From Selaginella tamariscina (lineage: Eukaryota > Streptophyta > Lycopodiopsida > Selaginellales > Selaginellaceae), in the NCBI GenBank assembly GCA_003024785.1, contig PUQB01000286.1, positions 117,836 through 181,835 on the forward strand: DNA of 64,000 nucleotides, given 5' to 3'. The notes beneath the pieces were generated by a model. The model worked only from the letters and a program-made list of their open reading frames with translations. It was not told the origin of the DNA and made no database searches. Positions 32,923 to 45,325 of this stretch are shown here, piece by piece. The position numbers and the translations under genes are program-made. The number at the start of each line of letters is the position of its first letter. Positions within the stretch are counted from its first letter, which is position 1.

Positions 32923-34808
32923 TATGGCGGCGGGGAGCCTCAACGTGCCATTGCCGTTCCCTTGTGGAGCTTTGAATAAGAATCTCTTCAGTACTAGGAC
33001 ACGAGTGCGATTCTATGTTTGTGGCGGCCGCACGAACTTGGCTAGGGCTATGGATCAGCCTCCCAGGCGTTGTGGAATGGTACGGTTGCGGAGCTCGTAG
33101 AGGCTGTCTACTCGCGTGCTATTCACAAGGATTTCCCTCGCTGCCAGAACAGGAGCATCCGCCATGTTTCCAAGGTGCCACTTCCGAGCAAGGTATTGAT
33201 ACTGTTGCATTCACACAATCAAATTAAAACCTATACTACAGATTTACTTGATAGGATCCAAAAGGAGGTTGAGTCTCGGAGGCTGCCTTCACACGCAGGC
33301 CAAGGCATGACAGAGCTCTACATGAACTATCGTGACGCTGTAAGCGTTTAATTTCCCTTTACTCTCACATAATCTCATTGGCTTCTGAAATAGGTGTTCC
33401 AAAGCGAGTCGGAGGATGCAAAGAAGTCAGTAATCTCCACAATGGCAACTGTACTGGAACGAATACGTCTCCAATTTGAGGTACTCTTCCGTTTGGAAAG
33501 GCTACAATCTGGTTCTCGGTAATTCCAGGATCCTTTCACATTTCCTCCGTACCATCAAAGCATTAGAGAGCCTTTCGATTACTACAAGTTTGGACAGGAG
33601 TATGTTCGGCCTCTCATTTGCTTCAGGTACGTGACTTGTTAGTGGACGAAAGGGGGCACTGACTCAATGTATGTCTGGACAGTAAATCTTATCTTGGAAA
33701 CAAAGACCACTTTGATGATATCGAAAACTATGTACAACAGGTAATGATTGGTCTCTTTCTCACTAGAAAACTGCGATGAATTGCAACTTCAGGGCCACAA
33801 CGTAGTCCTTTTCTCCAACCATCAGACTGAAGCAGATCCAGCCATCATTGCTCTCTTGTTGGAGAGCTCTCATCCTTACCTTGCAGAGAGAATGGTACGT
33901 CCCTCATCAACATGCATCTACTGATGATCTGTGTTTCATGACAGACGTATATAGCTGGGGACAGGGTTGTACTGGATCCCTTTTGTAAGCCCTTCAGCAT
34001 GGGCAGGTTAGTATGCGATGCTTGAGTAACACTCTCAACTGATTTATGTGCACTAGGAATCTCATATGTGTTCATTCTAAGAAACATATACACGATGAGC
34101 CCGCGCTGGTAGAGATGAAGCGAAGGGCAAACACAAGGGCTCTCAAGGAGTTGGCCGTTCTCTTAAGGTATTCTGCACTTTGTCATTAACCTCTTATTAG
34201 TAATTTGTTATGCGTCAGGAAGGGGAAGCAACTGATTTGGATTGCTCCCAGTGGTGGACGTGACCGGCCGGATCCTGTCACAAGCCAGTGGACTCCAGTA
34301 AGAGAGATGTTATGGACTGTCTGGAAAGAGTTAAATGAGACCAGCTGTGTGCAGGCGACTCTCGATCCAGCTGCAGTGGATAACATGAGAAGGCTGGTAG
34401 AACGTGGGGATGTGCGAGGGCACATGTATCCGATGGCTCTTCTGAGCTACAACATCATGCCTCCGCCCTCACAGGTATGCACTCTTAGCAAGCAGGAAAA
34501 GCACATATTAACCTTTGTAACAGGTCCAGAAGGAGATAGGAGAGAAGCGTGTGGTAGGATATCATGGAGTCGGGCTCTCTGTTGGTCTGGAGATCGATTT
34601 CAAACAGGTAGATAGTACTGAGTTTCCGTTATATAAGTTTGCAAGAACTGAATAGACTTACATTATACAGGAGGATGCTCAAACCATTTGGGAATCTACG
34701 AGAGAGCAGTATGCCGCCCTGTATGAGGCTGTACATGGTGGCAAAGGCCTTAGTGCCTCGACTAGTGTAACTACTCTCTGTCAACCTTGGAAGACACAAG
34801 ACCACTAA
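32923..34808 (+). CDS. ATS1: Plastidial glycerol-3-phosphate acyltransferase
   Basis: Soluble stromal enzyme moving an acyl group from acyl-ACP to sn-1 of glycerol-3-phosphate, the first step of the plastid glycerolipid pathway. The N-terminus [20 protein letters not shown] fits a transit peptide. The first intron (33005-33066) joins it to the core. Diagnostic segments are [21 protein letters not shown], the acyltransferase box [10 protein letters not shown] (about 33817-33846), [54 protein letters not shown] and [19 protein letters not shown]. The stop is TAA 34806-34808. About a dozen exons with 45-60 nt introns. No frame break found; the exon limit near 33193-33241 is uncertain. Confidence 0.94.
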
Positions 34809-34961
34809 TTCCAGCTAAATCCAAGGTAGACCTTTTGCTTGGGCTGGCAAAATGCCACGCCATGGTTTAAAAAAATTGAAAAACAAAATCTTTTACCTCA
34901 AACCGAGCCACGCGTCCTCTTGCCTTGGATAAAGTTGCTGCGCGCGTGCTTTGAGTTCAGA

Positions 34962-35283
34962 TATGGAGGAGGAAAACAAAGGAAAGGAGGTGGTCGATCC
35001 TCGACAATCTTCTATTGGGAAGGAGCCCAAGACACTGACTGCTGATGAAATGCAACATGTCAAGGTTTGTGGCTGCACAATCCTATTGTAATCGCTCCAC
35101 TTATGTATTCATTCAGGAGGTGGTAGTGGACGCGTTTCAGTCCATGGACAGGGCTCAGGCGATGGATGCTCTTGGGGTAAGCTTTTTCCTTAATTTTTTG
35201 TATTTTGTTTATGCTTCCATGAGCAGCAGCAAGAACACAAGGCACCACAGGGCGAGAAATGTGCGGCACCACCGTCCAAGTGA
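34962..35283 (+). CDS. Small unknown protein, about 73 aa
   Basis: Three short exons give one frame: MEEENKGKEVVDPRQSSIG..LTADEMQHVK (34962-35065), then EVVVDAFQSMDRAQAMDALG (about 35118-35177), then QQQEHKAPQGEKCAAPPSK with TGA at 35281-35283. Both introns have GT..AG ends and are about 50 nt, the local norm. Charged, no membrane segment, no known domain. It could instead be the 5' part of a longer transcript with the DA1 gene downstream, but a stop separates them. No function is assigned. Confidence 0.5.
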
Positions 35284-35542
35284 GTGAGTGGGGTCAAGGC
35301 ATCTGTGAATTAGTTTAGTCCTAGCTAGGCGTAGATGAACTTAAAAACGGGGGAAGAATTAGGTAGCAAATCAAAATAAGATTGGCCTTCTCTAGTTAAA
35401 GAGTGAAGGAACGGGGATGTCTTACTCTAACTTAAAGGGGATTCGAAGATGATGCCCGTGATCGTACCCGCGTCGTCCACCCCACTACATATGCAGCTGC
35501 AACTGCAATTGACACAGCAATCTGAAATTCATTTTTGGCGAC

Positions 35543-37554
35543 ATGGGACAAGCCATGTCCATCCTCAATCCCATCGACGAAATCTTTCTTCAGGTATGGT
35601 TGAGTTAGTGGATTTATATTCCTCTAGTGACCACGTTGGGTCTGTGGGTGTTTAACACCAGCCTAGCAGAACCCAGCCCAGGGGCTTGTCACTGCGCTCG
35701 CGCTTGCGTGCCCTGCTCTCTTTGTTCAAGGTATTGGTGTTCTTTTGCGCCAGATTTTGCAATCCAGGCAAATGTCTGCTGAACTGGTTAACTAATCGTG
35801 TTTCTTGCAGGACGGACGCAGAAACGGGAACCTTGATCAACTGCCCGCGCCTGAGACAGAGCAAGATAATAACAATGACTATGGTAATTTTAGCCCGTCT
35901 ATTATGCGATTCACGTATGATCCGCTTTGCTGGATTGCAGGAAGGTTTGGTCCGCTTGGATCAGGCTATGAAGAAGAGATTGCTAGAGCCATGCAAGAAA
36001 GTATGGACCTGGATAATAGGAGGAACAGGGTTGCCTCAAGTTCAAGTAAACAGAGGTTGATTGGTTTGGTCCTTCATGTGCCACTGTCTTAAACTGGTTT
36101 TGCAGATACATCTGTGCTGGCTGCAATCAAGAGATAGGGCCCGGCCGGTTCTTAAGCTGTCTAGGCTCTGTATGGCATCCACACTGCTTCCGTTGCAAGG
36201 CTTGTGGTAACCCCATCTCTGGTTCTCAGGTAGCCAACTCCTCTTCTGTTCTCGTTTGCACCTAATGACCCAAGGCCGTGCAGTTTGCATTGTCAGCGAG
36301 TGACAAGTTCCACAAGGAATGCTACAGGGACTTGTACCATCCCAGGTGTGAAGTTTGCTACCAATTTGTAAGTTGTTTCTGTACTATTCCCTCGTTGCTA
36401 GAGATAAATCTTCTCCGTATTTCAGATTCCACCCAATTCATCGGGTTTGATTGAATACCGTGCCCACCCTTTCTGGGGTCAGAAGTATTGCCCGTCCCAT
36501 GAAAAGGATGGCACGCCTCGCTGTTGTAGTTGTGAACGGGTTGAGGTCAGCTCCCCGCCTCTGTTTCTCTTTTCTTATTAATGTTGTTGCTGTTGGTGGT
36601 TGCAGGCAAGGGATACTCGGTATGTAAGCTTGGACGATGGTCGCAAGCTATGTCTGGAATGCCTAGATTCGGCAGTCATGGACACACACGAGTGCCAATC
36701 TTTATATCATGAAATCTTGGAGTTTTACGAGGGGATGAACATGAGGATTTCCCAGTCCATACCGATGCTTCTTGTGGAAAGACAGGCTCTGAATGAGGCT
36801 CGGGAACACGAGAGAGATGTATGTGACTGACTTGCTCACTTTGTTTTGCTTAATCTACTTCTTATGCAGGGGTACCACCATCAACCAGAAACCAGGGGCC
36901 TTTGCCTTTCAGAGGAGCAGACAGTCAGCACGGTGAGTTGGAACGTGTTCTGCCTGATGTCTATTTCATCCTCATTATCAGGTGTACAGGAAACCCAAGG
37001 CTTTGCGAAGCAATCCTGTGGGGGGCATGCGAACGGAATCTTTTAAACTGCGACGTCAATGTGAGGTGACGGCAATCCTTGTCTTGTATGGCCTTCCACG
37101 GTAAGTAAGCAAGCATATGCAAAGTTTGCCTGCCTTACTGTTCTGTGTGTTGCTTCTACAGTTTGTTGACTGGGTCCATCTTGACGCACGAGCTAATGCA
37201 TGCATGGCTCCGACTTAATGGTAGGTAGTGCTTGCCCGCCTTCTTAACTTAAAAAACAAATTTTCAGGTTATTCACATCACTTGAATACATCGGTAGAGG
37301 AGGGAATATGTCAGGTTATGGCACACACATGGCTGGAATCACAGATAGGGAACGGCAGCAGCTCTTCGGCCAGGAAGCAAAAGCCAAAGTCGATTAATAA
37401 CAATCGTTTCCAAGAGTTTTTTCTACATCAGATTGCGATGGACTCATCCCCAGCCTATGGGGACGGGTTTAGAGCAGGACACCAATCCGTGGTGCAATTT
37501 GGCTTGACTAGAACTCTAGAGCACATAAAGCTGACTGGTAGCTTTCCTGTATGA
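35543..37554 (+). CDS. DA1: DA1-type ubiquitin-activated LIM peptidase
   Basis: Growth-regulating peptidase family that limits organ size and is activated by ubiquitin. The N-terminus [17 protein letters not shown] is joined over a 218-nt intron, long for this window, so an exon may be missed. The UIM-like helix [16 protein letters not shown] is followed by the LIM domain ([22 protein letters not shown], then [13 protein letters not shown]). The conserved DA1 C-terminal domain holds the zinc peptidase site [11 protein letters not shown] (HELMH at 37187-37201), then [14 protein letters not shown]. Stop TGA 37552-37554. About ten exons, introns mostly 50-60 nt, no frame break seen. Confidence 0.93.
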
Positions 37555-38101
37555 CTTAGAATAATGAATAAGCATAACTTTAAATAATCTGCGCTGCTGG
37601 CTGTTATTGCAACAGTAGATCGGGAGCTCCATACCTGGTTAGGCCAATTGAAGGCACGTCGGGAAAGAGTCCAACGTTCATAAGGGGACAAAGGCAAGCT
37701 TAAGACCAGGCTGGGTAAAACCGATCCGACTCCTCCCTTACTAAGGTGATTTTCTCCTCCTCCACTCCTGTAAATGATCTGTCTTTGTTCATAATACCAA
37801 AACAGCCAAACGGGTTTGCAAAAACAAATCCACCTATTCCGGAGGATCTGCTCTCCGTATGTACGTCTCCAAGGATGGAGAACAGCCGCGGCAGTTGATA
37901 TGTGATTTCCATTGGAAAGTTTTGTGTCTACATTCTCTGTTCGTACAGTTCTGGGAGATATATCGGGGCGCGCGCCCTGGCTTCCCTTGTAGCACTCGCT
38001 GGCTACACCGTGGCGCGTCCCTTCAGAATGAAGAAGCAGCTGTAGATTGGAACTTTAAAATGCAAAAAAACTTAAAACCTACTACTAGTTATTAGGGCGC
38101 A
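37555..38101. other. Intergenic between DA1 and HAT1
   Basis: No gene supported. Frames of about 70-80 codons occur on both strands without known motifs. Confidence 0.5.
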
Positions 38102-39899
38102 ATGACAGAGGAGAAGAACAAGCGGCGGCGGCTGGGATCAGACACCGAGTTTTGCCTGGCCAAGGACTGCATCAAATTACGCCTCAGTAGGCATCTTTTC
38201 TTTCTATTTTCTCCTGTGCTTACATTCTAGCGCAGTCAGTACGCCCCAGGAGTTCCAGCCGAATGCTACCAAGGCCTTCAGCCCTGATTTTCCTCGAGGA
38301 GCACTTTGGCGAAGAGGGCAAAATTGGCTACAGAGGCCTCCAGGTACAGAAATATTTCTATGTCATGGGGAAATGACCACTCATCTTTAGGTGGACATTT
38401 GGCTGCACTCTTCATCATTTCATGCCTTTATAGATGTCAAGTATGACGCCGTGTCTCCTGTAAGTCTTTCGCATTCTCACTGACTCTGAAATAATAGAGT
38501 ATCTCGCCTCCTAGGTTCCTGGACGTAAAAAATCTCAGAGGAGCGTGCAAGAGATTCTGAAGGTTCGCTTGATGTTGTAAAGTGTTGTGTACTTTCTTTA
38601 ATCGGGACAGTGCAGGAGGCTTTTGGTCCTAGCTTGGTTGAGGATCGAGATTCATTCTTGAAGCAACTTGGCGCTTATAGCGCCCAATTCAGGTCTGTCT
38701 ATTTTATTATCACCTGGTCCGGTTTAATGCGCTGTGTGGCAGTGATATGCTAACGAAGTATGGGGAGCAGCTGTCCTTGTGGCAGGCACCAGGTGACAGC
38801 TCGTCCTGTTCCTAAACAAAACCAGGTTGGCGCCTCCCTTGACATTTGTTATTGGTTCCTTATGGCAGTCTTTCTGCAGATAGTCCGATTGGAGGCGGCG
38901 AATTCTGAAGTCAAAGAGTGGCGGCAACGGCTGTCCCCGCTGCTGCTATGGTTCGTTGAAGGTTTGTGTGGTTGCAACTTCTTGCCAATGCACTGACATG
39001 ATGTAGCAGCTGCAACCGCTATTGATGTTGATGATGATCGCTGGGAAGTCTATGTAGCAGTGGAGGACAGGCACAAGGTTACTGGCTTCTGTAACGTGTA
39101 CCGTTTCTTTCACTATCCAGACAGCACAAGGCTGCGCATAAGCCAGGTGGGCATGTCCTGTATATGGAGATAATGCAAGCTGCTAATGTTTTGTATGTTC
39201 GTTAGATTCTGGTGCTTCCACCCTATCAGCAGCAGCAGTTCGGCCTGCACCTCGTCCGCACAGTGAACCATGTAGCAATCCAAAGGAAGAGCTACGATGT
39301 GACCATGGAGGATCCATCTGATAGGTTGCAGAAGCTGCGGGATTGCGTGGATGTGGTGAGGCTGCTGGCTGCTCACCCGTGATGTCTGCATTAATCCATG
39401 CGATAAGCAACGTAGCTGGGGAGACTAAGGGTAAGGCTCGGGCCATGCTGCTGCCCCCACCAGAACTGGCTTCCGTGGTCAGAGAGCGGTTAAAGATCAG
39501 CAAGGGTCAGCTCAAGAGGTGCTGGGAAGTACTGATCCTTCTCCATATGGACCGGCTCAGCTCTCTGTGTTCAGGGAGCTGTTGTGGGAGAAACTTCTTG
39601 CTGACTACTATGAGAGTAAGGAAAACAACAAGGGACCCAAGAAGAAGCGAGTAATCGACACGGACAACGACTACGACAGCTCCAAAACCTTCGTGATGAT
39701 GAGGTTTAAGACCAATGGTGACACCAGTTTAAAAGGTCAAGAGGAAGACCATGAAACGATAAAGGCGCTGAAGGAGCTGCTCAACCAAAGGGAATCGCAG
39801 GTTGTGGCCGTAGTGAAGAAAGTGGTCGGCATCTGCAAGCTGCAACATATTGCGGTGCAATTCTGCCCGCAGGCTTGGATGGAGAAGTTAGCATACTGA
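38102..39899 (+). CDS. HAG2: Type B histone acetyltransferase HAT1 (frame-damaged)
   Basis: Acetylates newly made histone H4, working with an RbAp48-type WD40 partner. The start gives MTEEKNKRRRLGSD, followed by ECx-type residues and STPQEFQPNATKAFSPDF. Next come FGEEGKIGYRGLQ, VDIWLHSSSFHAFIDVKYD, EVKEWRQRLSPLLLWFVE and AIDVDDDRWEVYVAVED. The acetyl-CoA-binding GNAT part reads [30 protein letters not shown], where the usual QGQG.G loop is QQQQFG. DPSDRLQKLRDCVDV follows. C-terminal QLKRCWEVL and FRELLWEKLLADYYE are typical of the family. Frame breaks near 38290, 39378 and 39553 (each fits one lost base at a G/C run for the last two). Stop TGA 39897-39899. Confidence 0.85.
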
Positions 39900-39932
39900 G
39901 ACTTCAATTTTAAAAAAAAGGTTCCGTGCATT

Positions 39933-40772
39933 TCATCCTCTCCCAACAACCCTGTCGTAAAAGTCGGGGTAGAGCGATTCGAGGCTCATATAGCCTTCCG
40001 TATGATGCTCCGAGTACGATGCCAAGTTGACGTAACCGGAAGTGGAGCCCTTGTGGTGATCCGATTTGCTGCTGTCGGCCCATCGTGCCCGACAGTAAAT
40101 GCAAGTGACTCTGGCAGCGGACGATTTGCTGTTGCTCCAGCGCTGAAAGCAATCTTTGTGGACATTATTGCCGCATGACTTGCAGAAGACGAGGGGTTCC
40201 GCAGGGCTGCCGTCTTCTGGTGCCATTGCCTCGTAGCATATGGGGCAGTCTCCTTCAATGCTCCTTTGAATACTCTTAGGCTCCTCTTGTTCTTCCCCGT
40301 GCTTGCCGCTTATCTCGCCGAAACGCGTGCGCACGGACAGGCTAGCCAATACGGCTTCGTTGTGCGCAGCCGAAAGCGCCAGCAGCTCTTTGAGCTCGGA
40401 AGATAACAGCGCTTTCTGCCACACCCTGTAGTCGTTTCGTGGGAGCTTGAGAACCCTAAGCATCACGAACAGGACGTGTTTGCACGTGTGGCAACGCCCG
40501 AAGTCGGGACAGGTACACGACGGCTGCTTTTGCAGCTTGACCGTGTAGACGTTGCCTGTGGCGCCCAAGACAACGAACTTGCAGCAGCTATCGCTTACTA
40601 GCTCCTTGTCGATCAGATAGAGACGGTGCTCAAAAGCCCTCTCTATCCTGTCTCGCACCTGCTTGTTCGGGATGCTTACGAAGCTTGCCTTCCGCTTCTC
40701 CTCTGTCTTCTTCTTCTTTCTCGAAGAGGGCGGCGAGGGAGAGCACGATCTCGAGCGCTTGGTCTCCCTCAT
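39933..40772 (-). CDS. SWIM-RING zinc-finger protein, 279 aa, intronless
   Basis: Probable E3 ubiquitin ligase. The N-terminus is Arg/Lys/Ser-rich (likely nuclear). A SWIM finger CTCPDFGRCHTCKH lies near residue 85. After a helical linker, a RING-type domain opens with CPICYEAM and carries CKSCGNNVHKDCFQRW and CIYC. The layout matches the MEX/ZSWIM2 group, where both domains occur together. It is the only intronless gene in the island. It ends tail-to-tail with HAT1 (33 bp between stops) and starts head-to-head with the next gene, 92 bp between ATGs. Confidence 0.9.
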   Translation of the reverse strand: MRETKRSRSCSPSPPSSRKKKKTEEKRKASFVSIPNKQVRDRIERAFEHRLYLIDKELVSDSCCKFVVLGATGNVYTVKLQKQPSCTCPDFGRCHTCKHVLFVMLRVLKLPRNDYRVWQKALLSSELKELLALSAAHNEAVLASLSVRTRFGEISGKHGEEQEEPKSIQRSIEGDCPICYEAMAPEDGSPAEPLVFCKSCGNNVHKDCFQRWSNSKSSAARVTCIYCRARWADSSKSDHHKGSTSGYVNLASYSEHHTEGYMSLESLYPDFYDRVVGRG

Positions 40773-40864
40773 GACTCAGGAAAGACCTAACTGCATTTCA
40801 ATTTAGGGTAAGGCCTTACAAGGTGAAAAAACTGTCGTCCTAGGATCACTAAATATGCGAATAG

Positions 40865-42533
40865 ATGGATGCTGAGGCACAAGAAGGAGGAGCTGCTGAT
40901 AAGCTGCAGGCTCCATCCTCCACTCCAGAGAGCCCCGTTCTAGCAGTGGAATCTGACATTGAGTCGTCTCCGAACGTACCGGTGCCTGCACCAGAGCCTC
41001 CTCCCATTAATATAACCGCTGCTGCCAATGACAGGGACGACAAGAGGAAGAGCCTCGAGGAGAGCGGGGAGGAATTACTTGCGGCTCCATGGTGCCGTCG
41101 CTGCAGCGGCAAGAGCTTCAGACAGCCTACCAGCCCAAATGGGGTAAGCACGAGCGGCAGAGTTAACTTCCGTTTCTATTCTCACTCGCCAATTTTCAGC
41201 CGCGCCATGAGAGTTACCCTTCCTTCCTCAATTCCAGGTACTCGGTGGTTGCTCTCTCAATGCTACTCCATATGGCTCACTCACTGTCCACTCTCCTCAC
41301 TCAGGCGATCTGTTAACATGAGCTCTTGCTCCTCTCCAAACGTTTTTAGGACTCTCCAGAAAAGCCCCAGCAGGAAAGCTAACCTTGATGAGACGTATCC
41401 TGCGTTGGATTCAAAGGTTCCACGTCCACTCTCCACATGGTGACTTACTGTCTTAACTCAGCTTCTTCAGTCGCTCTGTGTTGCAGGTTATTGAAACTAT
41501 GAAAGAACTGGACGAGCTGAGGAAGAAATGTGAGAGGGAAGGGAACTATATGGAAGCCAGTGCTATGGTGGCAAAACTCCATAAGCTCAAGGTCCATTAC
41601 CTATTAACTATCTTCCGTAGCTCACTCTCATTCGATGCAGTCGTCTGAAGATGAGAAACGCCGAGTAGCTATGTTTGAAAGGCATACGCGTGAGAAGGAA
41701 ATGGCAAAGAAGGCATATGTCAGTGAGCTGGATGAAAGGAACCGGGTATAGATAACTACACTCGAACTGTTTTTTCAGCCTGGGATGGAACGGCAGTAAC
41801 GCTTTTTGTCTTTGTGTCTCTACAGCTTTGGGACGATAAGTTGAAGAACTTCCACAGAGAGGTCATGGAGCATGCTAGTCAGCTCAAGCGACAGCACACA
41901 GCTGCTTTGCAATCTTTCAGGTCTAAAATGGCTTCCAGGACTCCTTCCAAGCCACAATGGTCTAGCGAGCTTCTTAGGCTGCGAAAAGTCCAGGTAATGA
42001 GCTACTGTCTTTCTAACGCTCTCAACGTGGATGGTTTCAGGAACGCCTGGGGAAGCTAGGCAAGTACATGGACGCCCAAGAGTTGAAGCGGCAAGCTGAT
42101 CAGCTGGAGCAGGCTGAACTGCAAGCGACTTTGCATGCCTTTCAAAACGAGGTAGCCACCAAGGAACATGCCTTGAGAGCCAGACAACAGGTTGAGCTTG
42201 AGGTGCTACTGCAAAGGGCGGCCCAAGCACGTGATGAGCTTCGCAATAATAAAGAGCAGGACTTGGAACGTTGCCACCAGGTGCGCGTTTGCCTGCAGGA
42301 GCCTGTGTGTGTGTACAAGTCTGAGAGCTCGTTGGTTGGTTTTGCAGAGGCATAGAAATGTTGTTAGGGAGCTCAACGTGATTCATTCACAAGAAAGTTT
42401 CAGATTTGACCACTATCTTGGCAAAGCCAAAGGGGACGATAGTAGAAGGCGGGCAAGCTTCAGAAAGAGTGTTTCAGCTACTGGTCAAGGACGATCACAT
42501 TTAGTATTTGAGGAGGATGTAGGTTCGGATTGA
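40865..42533 (+). CDS. Conserved coiled-coil protein, unknown function
   Basis: Starts MDAEAQEGGAADKLQAPSS, an acidic, Pro-rich N-terminus (about 75 residues), then a basic stretch. From VIETMKELDELRKKCEREG onward it is almost all charged helix. It has the recurring form 'LGKLGKYMDAQELKRQADQ' followed by ATLHAFQNEVATKEHALRAR, ending in RHRNVVRELNVIHSQE and a basic tail with TGA 42531-42533. About eight exons, introns 45-70 nt, no frame break. The 'xKLGKYxEAxxLKxxADxLE' arrangement recalls coiled-coil proteins of ciliated eukaryotes, but I cannot name it. A role in the flagellated sperm of a spore plant is only a guess. Confidence 0.8.
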
Positions 42534-44765
42534 TTTGATTTTTGTAACAGGAAAATAAAGGTGCGTTTTGTTAGATGAAGGGTAGGGATCGGACACAAAC
42601 ACAACAGTCCAACGTAGAACCGAATATTTCCACCTATGTGGTTCACGCAAACACGTGTGCTTGGACAATGCATTCAATCTATTGTAAGAATGAACATATT
42701 AATTGAATCATGTTTTATACTATGAAAACCCATTATTCTTTAACTTGTTTATTCCTATGTTATTTATCTCTTTAACTTGATATTTCTTTCTTTCAAACTT
42801 CTTTTACTCATTGTTGTCCGTTGACTTTTATGTGGAGTGATTGTTTACACAAATATTTTTACAAAAGTCATATGAATCAATGATAATTGTTGAACCATCA
42901 ATTCCATGCTTCATATATTTTTCTATACCTCCAATTTAATAAAAGGAATTTATATATAGGGAAGGATGATGAAAATAATTATAAAAAAGGGAACAAAAAT
43001 TATTTAGTCTTATAATTTGTTCCAATTGTAATATCAGCTACCATGTTTGTTTTGCATGCTTGTGCAGTTGCACTTGAGTCCCAAAATGACCCATGGAGGT
43101 ATAGAAGGTGTAGGATTTGGCAGTGGTGCCAATTGATGTAGACACGATACACAACAATGCATCCACCAACAATCAAGCAAGTTGGGCACTAGCTGTGTGA
43201 GATTGCACCTGAAGACTAGCTTTGGTGTAACAAATGTCATAGACCAAGTCATAACATTTGTATTATCTGCATGGGCATTAAATCATTATCTCCATACACA
43301 TGTCACACTGTGTGACCATTCTTATTCTATTCTTTATAATTATTTTTGTTATGTTTCTCTATTGGTAATTATTTTCTTTATATGTTAATTTTTTATTTAA
43401 TAAACCAATATTTAAAAAATTAAATTATTTTTGATAAATTAAATACTTATATGTAAGAATCTTCTAGTATTATAATGCTACTCTATCTTATTAAGAAGAA
43501 TAAAATTATGTTGTCTTTTATTTTTACAACAATCATCATTACATTTATCATAAATTTTACTAATGAAAAACAAACCAAATTAAATATAAAAATTTAAAAT
43601 GTTTTACAAAGAATTTATTTTAAAAATTAAGCATTGAAAACAAAATAAGATTTAACATTTTAAATATAATTGTTGATTAACTTAAATAAGTCATGTGTAT
43701 AAGAATTATTTTGCTAGCTTGTGTTATAAGATATCACAAAGAAATTAAGATGAACATACTCTAAGCATTGTCTAAATAAAATCTAAATGTCTAATGTCAG
43801 ACTACACAACCTAAAGTAGGAATACAATTTGCATCATCACAATAGCGAGAGAGATGATGCATATTTTTATCAAACATGACTATACAGAAATGAACCTTAG
43901 AAATGACAATGTGCACCAAACCAAGTTGAGGAGAGGTGGAGAAGCACACATGTAATATACAAGACATACAAAGTTAAAAGGGCGTGTGCAGTATACAAAA
44001 TATGCAAAGCTAAAAATAAGTGTTTGAAGTGAATCGTTAATGATTTTTCTTTGTTGGGGTTAGCATTTTCATTTTTCTTTATAAGTTTAAGGTTCTTGTT
44101 ATTCAAGGCCTCATGTTCCTAACTAGTTTTTGCTATTATTATCAAATGGCCAAAAACCTTACATTGTTAAGATATCCAAGTAACTAGCTATTCACTAAGT
44201 TAACTTAAACATATAACTTCACAATTATATTTGTATTAATCAATAAGTGAAATAAAATAATTATTTGTTTTAATCATATTCTTGTTATAATTAATTCACA
44301 ATAAGATTTTACTCAAATTTATGTTCATGTGGATGGGCAAGAGCTCTTGTTTGAGCTTTTTCTAGGCCTCTTGGCATTAACCCTTATTTCATAGAAATTG
44401 TAGTTGTGATGGTGACAAAGTGTCAATTAACAATGATGTCAAGTCATTAGTGTCAAGTCACCAACCAATGATGATGTCAAAGTCTTAACAATTATAATAT
44501 AGAAGTTTTACAACCCATTTTTGATTATACAAAGACTAAAAAGATATTTTGAATATGGTAAATTGAGGACTATAATAATTGATATTCTAAATCATTTTTA
44601 GATATTGAGAAAATGAAATATGGAATAGTTGCAAATGAAATATCTTTTATTTATGTCATAATTTAATAAAAGTCAACCTCATTTACCTACATAACTTTGT
44701 AAGAAAAAATTAAAAGTAGGAAATTACTAGTTAAATATGCTTAATAAGATAAAGTGAATAAGCAT
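42534..44765. other. AT-rich intergenic region, no gene
   Basis: Sharp fall in GC after the coiled-coil gene. No frame with a recognisable domain and no LTR ends seen. It marks the right border of the gene island. Confidence 0.6.
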
Positions 44766-44817
44766 TGTCATGACCCGATACAAAATATAGGATATGCCTA
44801 CAGGAAATACCTACAGT

Positions 44818-45237
44818 TGTCACAACCCGATATAGAATACAGGATATGCTTACAAGAATACCTACAGGATATGCTACAAGATATGTTTATAGGATATACC
44901 TACATAATATATTTATAGAATATGCTTATAGGATATACCTACAAGATATCCCTATAGGATATGCTTACAGAATATATTTACAAGATAAGGGACATTATTT
45001 TTAGCTCATGCCTAGATTAGCTCTTGGAGTATCATTTTTAACTTATGCCTAGATTAGCTCTTGGAGTTGTGAGTATAAAAGCTCCGACTTAATTATTATA
45101 CAAGCAATTACTATCAACACCAATAATTTTATGATCGTTCTTATCATGTTCCTTGTTCTTGTTTTATTTCTTGCTTTTGCCTTGCTCTTGAGTCAAGCCT
45201 CTTTGTTCTTATCATGCTCTTGGGTCGTAGCTTAATA
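44818..45237 (+). repeat. A4 5' LTR (about 420 bp), with an extra LTR start upstream
   Basis: Main start TGTCACAACCCGATATAG (44818); an additional 52-bp LTR start TGTCATGACCCGATAC lies at 44766. The end is mutated (GTCGTAGCTTAATA). TATA-like ATAAAAG at 45075-45081 is followed 30 nt on by CAATTACTATCAA (45105-45117). Confidence 0.82.
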
Positions 45238-45252
45238 GTTTGATAGTAACTC
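45238..45252 (+). promoter_or_regulatory. A4 self-complementary primer-binding site
   Basis: GTTTGATAGTAACTC next to the LTR. It pairs with the predicted RNA 5' end (45105-45117) at 11 of 13 positions, ten of them consecutive. Confidence 0.6.
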
Positions 45253-45325
45253 TTTTCATAGCTCCTCGATTTTCAATTACTTTTTTTTTCTTGGTTTTTC
45301 ATCCTTTTTTTTTCTTTCACAGATC

